In this document: in pieces, positions 1-5,121 of the stretch
How the letters are laid out: each line of letters opens with the position of its first letter
Numbering within the stretch: the stretch's first letter is position 1
Assembly: GCA_910578425.1 (NCBI GenBank)
Contig: CAJTQX010000058.1
Coordinates: 1 to 11,342 of the forward strand
From: an uncultured Anaerotignum sp.
Lineage (GTDB): Bacteria; Bacillota; Clostridia; Lachnospirales; Anaerotignaceae
Length of the DNA stretch: 11,342 nucleotides
Direction: 5' to 3'
Program-made: the position numbers and the translations under genes
The notes under the pieces: generated by a model
What the model was told of the DNA's origin: nothing
Seen by the model: the letters and a program-made list of their open reading frames with translations, nothing else
The model's database searches: none

Positions 1-1
1 C

Positions 2-520
2 CAGCAGACGGGCAAGAATTTCAACCGCCCCCGCTATCAGATGTTAAAAGAAGAAATCCTCGAAAGTGGCGATACGTTAATCGTAACGGAGCTTGACAGA
101 CTGGGGAGAAATAAAAAAGCCACGTTGAACGAATTACGGTTCTATCAGGACAATAATATCCGTGTCATGGTTTTAGAACTGCCTACTACCCTACTTCCGA
201 TTGAGGATTTGGAAAATTCAATGGCAAAAATGATGTTGGAAACAATCAATAATATGATGATTGAGTTGTACGCAAGTATGGCGCAAGCTGAATTAGAAAA
301 AAAGGAAAAGCGACAGCGTGAGGGAATCGAAGCAAAGAAAGCAAGAGGGGAATGGAGCGATTATGGTCGTCCTCGTGTAATGCCCCTAAACGAATTTGCT
401 AAGAGGTATCAAGCGGTGGAGCGTGGAGAAAAAAGACCCTTTGAGTTGATGAGAGAATTGCAGATGAACAAGGCTACTTTCTATCGGTACAAGGGATTGT
501 TAAAGAAAGAGGTTGATTAG
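2..520 (+). CDS. Serine recombinase (resolvase/invertase family), 5' end outside the window
   Basis: The open frame runs from base 2 without an initiator, so the gene begins before the window; the ATG at 41 is internal. About 173 residues are visible. The segment around ELDRLGRN (codons from about 95) matches the conserved resolvase/invertase block that carries two active-site arginines; the nucleophilic serine should lie upstream and cannot be seen. A charged helical stretch (AQAELEKKEKRQREGIEAKKARGEW) resembles the long E helix, and the end, with NKATFYRYKGLLKK, resembles the small C-terminal helix-turn-helix of Hin-type proteins. Known role of the family: strand exchange at short sites through a phosphoserine link. 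The stop codon is immediately followed by the ATG of the tyrosine integrase, so the two are probably co-transcribed and translationally coupled. The family is clear; whether it acts as resolvase, invertase or integration helper is not. Confidence 0.88.
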   Translation, partial: QQTGKNFNRPRYQMLKEEILESGDTLIVTELDRLGRNKKATLNELRFYQDNNIRVMVLELPTTLLPIEDLENSMAKMMLETINNMMIELYASMAQAELEKKEKRQREGIEAKKARGEWSDYGRPRVMPLNEFAKRYQAVERGEKRPFELMRELQMNKATFYRYKGLLKKEVD

Positions 521-1819
521 ATGGCATCCTTAAAGAGAGATGTAAAAAAGAGTGGCAAGGTCGCCTACAGAATACAATTTACAATAAAGGGGCAGAAACC
601 TAAAGTAGAAATATATTATCCTAATCAAGATGCTACTCCAAAGCAACAAGAAAAAGAAGCACAAAAGTACGCTATGGAAACAGAGTATAAATTAAGAAAT
701 GGTGAAAGCTATGAGGGGGATAAAATGACCTTTGAAGATTTCGCCAAGAAGTGGTTAGAATCCCGAAAAGACGATTTAGAGTATTCTACATATGAAGCAT
801 ATGTGCATATCGTTAATAACAAGATTGTGCCGGCTTTGGGGCATTATAAAGTAGCAAAGATAAAACCGCCAGTGATTGAAGCGTTTTACAAGTCATTAGT
901 CGGAAGTCTCGCAAACGGTTCTATTCAGAAAGTAAAGAATGTTTTAAGCGGAATGTTCCGAACTGCTGTCTTGTGGCAGATAATACAGGTTAATCCATGC
1001 AGAGATGTAAAAGTAGCAAAGAATAAAGACGAAGAAACGACATTGAAGTATTTTACTCCAGAACAATCGTTGATGTTCCTACGGTCATTAGATATGGAGT
1101 TTGAAACGATTATCCGGGGGCATGAACGGATAGACGATACCGGCAAGCCTTACCTTGTGGCAGATTATACGGAATCAAGAAAGCTACCGTTACAGTTGAA
1201 AGTGTTTTACACTCTATCGTTATATTGTGGTTTCCGAAAAGGCGAAACGCTTGCCCTCCACTGGAACGATATTGATTTTGAGAATCACACAATCAGTATT
1301 TCAAAGTCGGTCGGCAAGGGAGAGGAAGGAACGGTTATCAAGAAACCGAAAACAGCTACGTCAATCCGTACTGTAACATTTCCCGCTGATTTGACACCTT
1401 TATTGAAGCGGTATAAAAGCGAGTATAATCAATATCGGTTCAGTCTCGGTACAGCATGGCAAGGAGACGGAAATCTGTTTATACAAGACGATGGCAAGCT
1501 GATGGGGCGTTCCACTTCGTATCAAGCGTATAAGCGCCATATAAGGCGGTATAACGAATGGGTGAGGGAAAACCCCGAAGAAGCAAAGAAACAGCAGTTA
1601 GAGCAGTTACCAGAAATACCCTTGCATGGGTTACGGCATTCATGTGCTACTCTGCTGAATTATCTGGAAGTGAATATAATCGATATAAGCAAGATTTTAG
1701 GTCATGCGAAAAGTTCTACAACAATGGATATATACGCTCACTCATTCGAGGAGCAGAACACAGAAGCCGCCAACAAGTTAAATGCTTTCTTGGTAAATAA
1801 CAAACGTAAGCAGGCATAG
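521..1819 (+). CDS. Tyrosine-type integrase of an integrative element (Tn916-like)
   Basis: 432 residues. The order is an arm-binding region (about 1-60), a SAM-like core-binding domain (about 70-165) and a catalytic domain (about 180-420). The catalytic set is visible: Arg239 in CGFRKGE, a Lys near 277 in KKPKTATSIRT, His369-x-x-Arg372 in HGLRH, His395 in LGHAKSST, and the nucleophile Tyr405 in DIYAH. The start is the ATG directly after the upstream TAG, with AGAGG in the end of the recombinase gene serving as ribosome binding site. Enzymes of this family cut and rejoin element ends at a chromosomal site through a phosphotyrosine link. A tRNA-Thr attachment fragment lies about 1.16 kb downstream with two small genes in between, so this enzyme may act there, but that pairing is inferred. 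It is distinct from the phage integrase at 3093-4136. Confidence 0.95.
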   Translation: MASLKRDVKKSGKVAYRIQFTIKGQKPKVEIYYPNQDATPKQQEKEAQKYAMETEYKLRNGESYEGDKMTFEDFAKKWLESRKDDLEYSTYEAYVHIVNNKIVPALGHYKVAKIKPPVIEAFYKSLVGSLANGSIQKVKNVLSGMFRTAVLWQIIQVNPCRDVKVAKNKDEETTLKYFTPEQSLMFLRSLDMEFETIIRGHERIDDTGKPYLVADYTESRKLPLQLKVFYTLSLYCGFRKGETLALHWNDIDFENHTISISKSVGKGEEGTVIKKPKTATSIRTVTFPADLTPLLKRYKSEYNQYRFSLGTAWQGDGNLFIQDDGKLMGRSTSYQAYKRHIRRYNEWVRENPEEAKKQQLEQLPEIPLHGLRHSCATLLNYLEVNIIDISKILGHAKSSTTMDIYAHSFEEQNTEAANKLNAFLVNNKRKQA

Positions 1820-1827
1820 GACAAGTG

Positions 1828-1862
1828 AGAGCCAGAGGACACAATCCAACGGCTCTTATTTG
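1828..1862 (+). terminator. Weak candidate terminator after the integrase
   Basis: AGAGCC (1828-1833) pairs with GGCTCT (1851-1856) across a 17-base loop, followed by a T-rich stretch. The stem is short and the loop long, so this is only a possible terminator. It lies between the integrase and the convergent minus-strand gene. Confidence 0.3.
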
Positions 1863-1867
1863 TTGTT

Positions 1868-2050
1868 TTATTCTTTGCCCTTAATCTCCATGTTGTCGAG
1901 AGCATATTGCAGAGCCATTCCAATCAGTTCATTTCGTGAACGGTTGGTTTTATTAGAGAGTTCGTTATATGCCTCTTGTAATGCTCGGTCTATGCGGATA
2001 GTCATGGTTACGGCTTTGTCTTCCTTTGGTACTACAACGAATTTTTCCAT
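1868..2050 (-). CDS. Ribbon-helix-helix (CopG/Arc-type) transcriptional regulator
   Basis: 60 residues. After a short N-terminal tail, VTMTIRIDRALQEAY forms the typical beta strand plus first helix, and NRSRNELIGMALQYAL is the second helix with the SRNE turn found in CopG/Arc-type proteins. Such proteins bind DNA as dimers through the paired strand, often to inverted repeats at their own promoter. A GGAGG lies about 12 bases before the ATG. The gene diverges from the membrane-protein gene at 2232, and the region between carries two inverted repeats that could be its targets. It could be an orphan antitoxin, but no partner toxin is seen beside it. A role as regulator of the left element's end genes is inferred. 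Confidence 0.8.
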   Translation of the reverse strand: MEKFVVVPKEDKAVTMTIRIDRALQEAYNELSNKTNRSRNELIGMALQYALDNMEIKGKE

Positions 2051-2082
2051 AGTCTCAAAATACCTCCATACATTTTGAATAC

Positions 2083-2107
2083 ATTATAGTGTGAGTTGCC
2101 ATTGGCA
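2083..2107 (-). promoter_or_regulatory. Promoter and possible operator of the ribbon-helix-helix gene
   Basis: On the minus strand a TATAAT (2088-2083) lies about 33 bases before the start codon. Just upstream, between the -10 and where a -35 should be, is an inverted repeat TGCCA-T-TGGCA (2097-2107). No good -35 is visible. The repeat would suit a dimeric repressor controlling its own gene. Confidence 0.4.
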
Positions 2108-2134
2108 GTATATGACACAAATTGAAATGATATT

Positions 2135-2190
2135 CAATGCAAAAGTGATGTGAATTTGCAATGGACTTTTGCGTTGTAACGGAGTATAAT
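2135..2190 (+). promoter_or_regulatory. Promoter with inverted repeat before the membrane-protein gene
   Basis: TGGACT (2162-2167), a 17-base spacer and TATAAT (2185-2190) form a likely promoter reading toward 2232. An inverted repeat (CAATGCAAAAGT at 2135-2146 against ACTTTTGCGTTG at 2165-2176, 11 of 12 matching) overlaps the -35 and spacer, so it could be an operator. Confidence 0.5.
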
Positions 2191-2231
2191 GTATTTTGTC
2201 AAAATAATGCGAAAATGGAGGTCAGTTGACT

Positions 2232-2774
2232 ATGGGAAAAGAAAAGAAAGCAAAGGACGCTGTAAAGAAGCCATTCTACAAGAAGTGGTGGTTCTGGGTT
2301 ATCATCATTGTAGTGTTGGCTGGTATCATTGGGAGTGGTGGAGGCAAGGACGAGGGCAAAGGCGATACTCCTCCTACAACAACAGCGAAGCAGGAGGAAA
2401 GCCAGACACCAGAGGAAACGAAAACAGATGATGTATCGGCTGATAAGTTCGTGGAAGATGTAAAGGCAGCCATTCAAGGGGCAATCAGCAGTAAGACAGA
2501 ATCCATTCAAGATGTGGTGCTGAAAGACGGAGATTTGTGTGTGTATGTAGATTTCAGTAATGAAGACCCCTCTCCCCTTACTCTGGAGGATTTAGCCTTA
2601 TCCAGAACCGGCTCCATTACAGACGCTATTCTGGAATTGAAAGATTATGACAGCTTGTGGGAAACGATAACGGTTGACTTCGGAGAGGTAGGACATATTA
2701 CAAATAACAAAGCGGATATTCAGACAAGTGGTGGCGGGAGATATTTCCCCGGCGAAAACTTCAAATTGCAATAA
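2232..2774 (+). CDS. Membrane-anchored extracytoplasmic protein of unknown function
   Basis: About 180 residues. The start is the ATG at 2232 because GGAGGT (2217-2222) sits 9 bases before it; an in-frame TTG two codons upstream is less well placed. The N terminus is lysine-rich (GKEKKAKDAVKKPFYKKWW), followed by one hydrophobic segment (about residues 20-35, FWVIIIVVLAGIIG). Next come a Gly/Ser/Lys/Thr-rich low-complexity linker with PPTTT and QTPEET, then a soluble domain from about residue 75 to the end. The basic-then-hydrophobic layout predicts an N-in, C-out single-pass anchor. There is no lipobox cysteine. Similar layouts occur in many small Gram-positive surface proteins, but I do not recognise the soluble domain. 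It stands alone between its own promoter and a terminator at the end of the left element, like a cargo gene. Confidence 0.8.
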   Translation: MGKEKKAKDAVKKPFYKKWWFWVIIIVVLAGIIGSGGGKDEGKGDTPPTTTAKQEESQTPEETKTDDVSADKFVEDVKAAIQGAISSKTESIQDVVLKDGDLCVYVDFSNEDPSPLTLEDLALSRTGSITDAILELKDYDSLWETITVDFGEVGHITNNKADIQTSGGGRYFPGENFKLQ

Positions 2775-2783
2775 TGAATCAAG

Positions 2784-2816
2784 ACAGCCTTAGACCTTGC
2801 GGTTTGGGGCTGTTTT
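2784..2816 (+). terminator. Intrinsic terminator of the membrane-protein gene
   Basis: ACAGCC (2784-2789) pairs with GGCTGT (2808-2813). An inner AGACC/GGTTT stem with G-T pairs closes on a four-base loop, and a T run follows. It begins 9 bases after the stop codon. Confidence 0.75.
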
Positions 2817-2844
2817 CAATTCCGCTTGACTTGTTGTGAGCATT

Positions 2845-2864
2845 TTGTTAGAATCTTGTTAGAA
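2845..2864 (+). repeat. Tandem direct repeat TTGTTAGAA, possible recombinase arm site
   Basis: TTGTTAGAA occurs at 2845-2853 and 2856-2864, an 11-bp period, with a related TTGTTAAAA at 2898-2906. They lie 80-140 bases left of the attachment core. Short direct repeats flanking an att core are typical arm-type sites of tyrosine integrases; assigning them to the left integrase is inferred. Confidence 0.35.
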
Positions 2865-2981
2865 AAGTTACAACGCACAGTGAAAAAGCACGCAGAGTTG
2901 TTAAAAGAACTTCGCCAAAATACAGCGTTTCACGCAAAATCAAGTAAAGCAATGATAACATGGATAAAGCGTTATAGCTTA

Positions 2982-3024
2982 TTGGTAGGGCGGAGGTCAC
3001 GGGTTCGAATCCCGTTAGCAGCTT
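2982..3024 (+). other. Attachment site: 3' half of a tRNA-Thr(GGU) gene
   Basis: The sequence can be read as the second half of a tRNA. The anticodon loop TTGGTAG (anticodon GGT at 2984-2986) is followed by 3' anticodon stem GGCGG, variable loop AGGTC, T arm ACGGG-TTCGAAT-CCCGT, acceptor strand TAGCAGC and discriminator T at 3023. The required 5' partners (CCGCC for the anticodon stem, a D arm, GCTGCTA for the acceptor) are absent: the bases just upstream do not pair. Identity therefore begins in the anticodon loop, which is where tyrosine integrases often cross over. This is an att core or duplicated tRNA end, not a working tRNA. It sits next to the phage integrase gene. Confidence 0.88.
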
Positions 3025-3029
3025 GGTAT

Positions 3030-3055
3030 AAGCCCCGTAAATCGGGGCTTTTTTT
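3030..3055 (+). terminator. Intrinsic terminator downstream of the tRNA-Thr fragment
   Basis: AAGCCCCG (3030-3037), loop TAAAT, CGGGGCTT (3043-3050), then five more T residues. It is a perfect 8-bp stem placed 6 bases after the tRNA end, as expected for the tRNA transcript's terminator. Confidence 0.85.
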
Positions 3056-3062
3056 ATTCGTA

Positions 3063-3082
3063 AGTGCACATTTGAGTGCACA
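3063..3082. repeat. Direct repeats AGTGCACA, candidate arm sites of the phage integrase
   Basis: AGTGCACA occurs at 3063-3070 and 3075-3082, a 12-bp period, each containing the palindrome GTGCAC. They lie between the attachment core and the end of the phage integrase gene, the usual place for integrase arm-binding sites. They differ from the TTGTTA repeats on the other side of the core. Confidence 0.45.
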
Positions 3083-3092
3083 AAGCATGAAT

Positions 3093-4136
3093 TTAACTGC
3101 TTAAAAGAGAATCGATGCAGCCATTCATCATGGCATTTACTTCCATGCGTTTAGTGTCTTCCGTATGCTGGTAGACGGATTTCAGTATAGCTGTTGTCGA
3201 GTGCCCCATGCGTTCTACGGCGTATTTGTCAGGTATTCCCTCGGAAAGCATCAGCGATGCGTTAAAATGCCGAAGATCGTGAAAACGGAAATGTTCCAAC
3301 CCTGCTGCCTTTACAGCGCGCATAAAACGGTGGGAAATCTGTGTAGGCGTGGAAGCAATGACATTGCCGCTGGATTTGATTTTTTTGAGTTCTTGGATCA
3401 GACCATCGGAAAGGGAAAGAACGCGATCGCCTGCGTAGGATTTTGGCTTTTTTGTTTTCCAGTGCTCCGTGTCAGTTAATACGGTGGCCTTGTTAATGCG
3501 GACAATCTTTTTTCCCCAGTCAAAATCATTCCATTTTAAGGCGCATATTTCGCCACGGCGAAGCCCAAGACAAGCCGCCAGCAGGATAGCTGTATGTAAT
3601 TCGCTGCCTTCTGTAAAAGCCAGGATAGCAGTGATTTCCTCCTGCGTGGGAAGATGGTAGTCATACCGTTCCTTTTCCGGCAAAGTAACCTTGAAACGGA
3701 AATCATCCATATACAGGTTGATTGCAGCGGAGAGCAGCCCTGCAATATTCCGCATGGTCTTTGGGGAAAGGTTGTGCTGCTTCCTTTCCTGATTCAGTGC
3801 GGCCTGCAGCTTCAGGTTCGTCAGGTGGGAAAGAGGCTCTTCCTGAAGGCTGCAGAGATAAGTGCGCTTCATCTGCCGGTATCCTCGTATCGTAGAGGGG
3901 GACAGTATGCCGTCCTTGCTGTCAATGTAACCTTGCAGAGCATCGCCCAGTGTCAATTCGCGTGGCAGGCGGCGTTTATTCTTGCGTTTGAATAATGCGG
4001 CCTGATACTCCGCTTCTGCCTTTGTGGATGCGGTGAAGCTTTCGCGGATGCGTTTTGGTTTTCCGTCTACATATTCCGTATGGCTGTAAACTTTGACTTG
4101 CCAGTTGCCAGATGGCAGTTTTTTTGCGTTTGGCAT
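3093..4136 (-). CDS. int: Phage tyrosine integrase
   Basis: 347 residues. An N-terminal arm-binding domain (about 1-55) is followed by a SAM-like core-binding domain (about 60-145) and a catalytic domain (about 165-335). The catalytic set is Arg193 in LGLRRGE, a Lys at about 229-230, His286-x-x-Arg289 in FHDLRH, His312 in MGHSTT and the nucleophile Tyr322 in VYQH. The start is fixed by AAGGAGGT 6 bases before the ATG. It should integrate and excise the phage at the tRNA-Thr core just beyond its 3' end, a standard layout. It reads in the same direction as the two genes to its right and no clear promoter of its own is visible, so it may depend on upstream transcription. Codons 2-5 are complementary to the predicted 5' end of the divergent small RNA at 4203. 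Confidence 0.96.
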   Translation of the reverse strand: MPNAKKLPSGNWQVKVYSHTEYVDGKPKRIRESFTASTKAEAEYQAALFKRKNKRRLPRELTLGDALQGYIDSKDGILSPSTIRGYRQMKRTYLCSLQEEPLSHLTNLKLQAALNQERKQHNLSPKTMRNIAGLLSAAINLYMDDFRFKVTLPEKERYDYHLPTQEEITAILAFTEGSELHTAILLAACLGLRRGEICALKWNDFDWGKKIVRINKATVLTDTEHWKTKKPKSYAGDRVLSLSDGLIQELKKIKSSGNVIASTPTQISHRFMRAVKAAGLEHFRFHDLRHFNASLMLSEGIPDKYAVERMGHSTTAILKSVYQHTEDTKRMEVNAMMNGCIDSLLSS

Positions 4137-4188
4137 GAAACGACCTCCTTATTTTTTGAAATTGGGTATAGAAAATAAAGCGGTCATG

Positions 4189-4197
4189 TGGTATAAT
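4189..4197 (+). promoter_or_regulatory. Extended -10 promoter of a small RNA
   Basis: TGGTATAAT is a perfect extended -10 element (TGn before TATAAT at 4192-4197). No convincing -35 is present, which extended -10 promoters tolerate. The start of transcription would fall near 4201-4204. It points away from the integrase. Confidence 0.6.
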
Positions 4198-4202
4198 AGC
4201 AT

Positions 4203-4297
4203 TGCGTTTGGTGGGTGTGTCGTATGACCGCCTGTACAGCGGCTTTGCCGCTGTTATGAAATCCTCTTTCCTGTTGGCGCAGGGAGGGGGATTTTTT
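4203..4297 (+). ncRNA. Candidate small RNA divergent from the integrase gene
   Basis: An extended -10 promoter precedes a roughly 95-base stretch with two hairpins. The first is perfect: ACAGCGGC (4236-4243), loop TTT, GCCGCTGT. The second (4259-4294) has 15 pairs including three G-T, a six-base loop and a T6 tract, and works as an intrinsic terminator. No long frame exists; the longest reading is 16 codons (4256-4306), starting inside the first hairpin's descending side and without a ribosome binding site. The predicted 5' end contains TTGCGTTTGG (4202-4211), identical to the plus strand at 4124-4133 and thus complementary to integrase mRNA codons 2-5. Leftward mRNA reading from 5002 into int would be antisense to the whole RNA. 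It also resembles in layout the antisense RNA of a type I toxin-antitoxin pair, but no toxin frame is found. Confidence 0.55.
4259..4297 (+). terminator. Intrinsic terminator of the candidate small RNA
   Basis: A 15-pair stem (outer AAATCC/GGATTT, inner TCCTG/CAGGGA region with G-T pairs) with a six-base loop ends in six T residues. On the minus strand it has no good T tract, so leftward transcription from 4316 into int may continue through it. Confidence 0.7.
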
Positions 4298-4315
4298 AAT
4301 GAGTAAAAAACCGAA

Positions 4316-5002
4316 TCAGCCAATACATTTCTGGCAGGGCGTAAGTCCGCGGGAAAGGGCTTCTTCCAGCGTGCTTGCGATGTATGTGCCGCCGTTGCAG
4401 CTGCCATCGTAATGGTATTTTTTGCCTGTTTTTGTTATGTATACCGTACTGCCCTGGACATTCTGAGGCTGTGCAGGCAGCGGCTGGATGTGTTCTGTTT
4501 CTGCTGGTACTGCGGCAGGGCGTTCAGCTTCTGTGTCCTGCATATCCTGCGGTTCTGCCTGCTGTACCGGATATTCCTGCGGAGCTTCTGTGTCTGTATA
4601 GACAGAAACGCATTTTGACGCATTATCCCAGGAAACCTGGCAGTCCAGACTTTCCGCAACGAAGCGGGCGGGAACCATCGTCCTGCCGTCAATGGAAACG
4701 GCGGGTGCATCTAAAACAAACGCAGAGCCGTCAATATAAGCTGTGGCATTGTTCAGATACAGGCTGATCGTCTTGCTGTCTTTATATGCAGTAATGCCTT
4801 TCGTCGCATTGTCCCATTCGATTTCTGCGCCTAATGCTTCAAAAATAGAACGCATAGGGACCATCGTCCTGCCATTGATAACGGCTGGCTCAACGTCCAT
4901 AACAAGCGGGACGTCATCGATCGTTACGCTGATGGCAGAAGCGGCTGCCGGTGCAAGGAAGCAGGCTGCGGCGACAACCATAGATAGTAATTTTTTCATC
5001 AT
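4316..5002 (-). CDS. Secreted protein with copper-amine-oxidase N-terminal (stalk) repeats
   Basis: 228 residues. A signal peptide (about 1-23: MMKKLL, hydrophobic core, ending APAAASA) predicts export. Two repeats follow, around 43-68 (NGRTMVPMRSIFEALGAEIEW) and 105-130 (DGRTMVPARFVAESL..VSWDNASK), the hallmark of the copper amine oxidase N-terminal domain; this domain alone has no oxidase activity and usually serves as a surface module. A Gln/Pro/Glu-rich linker (about 138-183) leads to a compact C-terminal module with YHYDGSC and CQKC, four residues that could bind metal or form disulfides. AGGAGG is 5 bases before the first ATG and 8 before the second (4999), so the second may be used. 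It lies between int and the CI repressor, on the lysogeny strand, as a likely lysogenic-conversion gene. Its ligand is unknown. Confidence 0.88.
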   Translation of the reverse strand: MMKKLLSMVVAAACFLAPAAASAISVTIDDVPLVMDVEPAVINGRTMVPMRSIFEALGAEIEWDNATKGITAYKDSKTISLYLNNATAYIDGSAFVLDAPAVSIDGRTMVPARFVAESLDCQVSWDNASKCVSVYTDTEAPQEYPVQQAEPQDMQDTEAERPAAVPAETEHIQPLPAQPQNVQGSTVYITKTGKKYHYDGSCNGGTYIASTLEEALSRGLTPCQKCIG

Positions 5003-5017
5003 ACATTCCTCCTAAAT

Positions 5018-5046
5018 TTGACAATATTTGTCGAATATGGTATAGT
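5018..5046 (+). promoter_or_regulatory. Strong promoter with overlapping palindrome and Spo0A-like box
   Basis: TTGACA (5018-5023), a 17-base spacer and TATAGT (5041-5046), preceded by TGG as an extended -10. The palindrome GACAA-TAT-TTGTC (5020-5032) overlaps the -35, and TGTCGAA (5029-5035) matches the published Spo0A box TGNCGAA. On the other strand a TTGACA (5069-5064) and TATACC (5044-5039) with a long 19-base spacer could start the leftward secreted-protein gene, so the two promoters may overlap. Confidence 0.6.
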
Positions 5047-5052
5047 TTAGAA

Positions 5053-5121
5053 GGATAGTCGAGTGTCAAGGGCTTTCCAAAACCTCTTGTGGTATTCGCA
5101 GTACCGCAGGAGGTTATTTTT
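5053..5121 (+). ncRNA. Candidate short RNA between the secreted-protein and CI genes
   Basis: A near-consensus promoter (5018-5046) points right and a terminator hairpin with T tract ends at about 5121, giving a transcript of about 65-70 bases with no real reading frame. Both neighbours read left, so no gene is served by this promoter. The 3' end overlaps the last bases of the CI coding sequence on the opposite strand. It may be a small RNA, or simply a short aborted transcript that insulates the two leftward genes. Confidence 0.45.
5081..5121 (+). terminator. Hairpin terminator downstream of CI (likely bidirectional)
   Basis: AACCTC (5081-5086) pairs with GAGGTT (5110-5115) and the helix continues inward to 14 pairs with two G-T, closing on a seven-base loop. 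Rightward it is followed by ATTTTT; leftward by TTTT, so it may also end the CI transcript, whose stop codon lies inside the stem. Confidence 0.65.

Noticed and set aside
1868..2774. Type II toxin-antitoxin module made of the ribbon-helix-helix protein and its neighbour
   Set aside because: The neighbour is divergent, membrane-anchored and not like any known toxin, and no small toxin frame lies next to the regulator.
2960..3024. A complete tRNA-Thr gene
   Set aside because: Only the 3' half pairs. The bases upstream of 2982 supply neither the anticodon stem partner nor a D arm nor the 5' acceptor strand.
2826..3104. 92-codon rightward open frame across the attachment site
   Set aside because: It crosses a tRNA fragment and a strong terminator, has no ribosome binding site and an unprotein-like composition; it is a chance frame.
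4256..4306. 16-codon peptide (starting MKSSFLL) in the candidate small RNA
   Set aside because: Its start lies in the hairpin region, it has no ribosome binding site and its last codons run past the terminator; more likely non-coding, though a database search for the peptide would settle it.
4375..4767. 130-codon rightward open frame
   Set aside because: It is the reverse of the secreted stalk-domain gene, which has a signal peptide, family repeats and a ribosome binding site; this frame has none of these.
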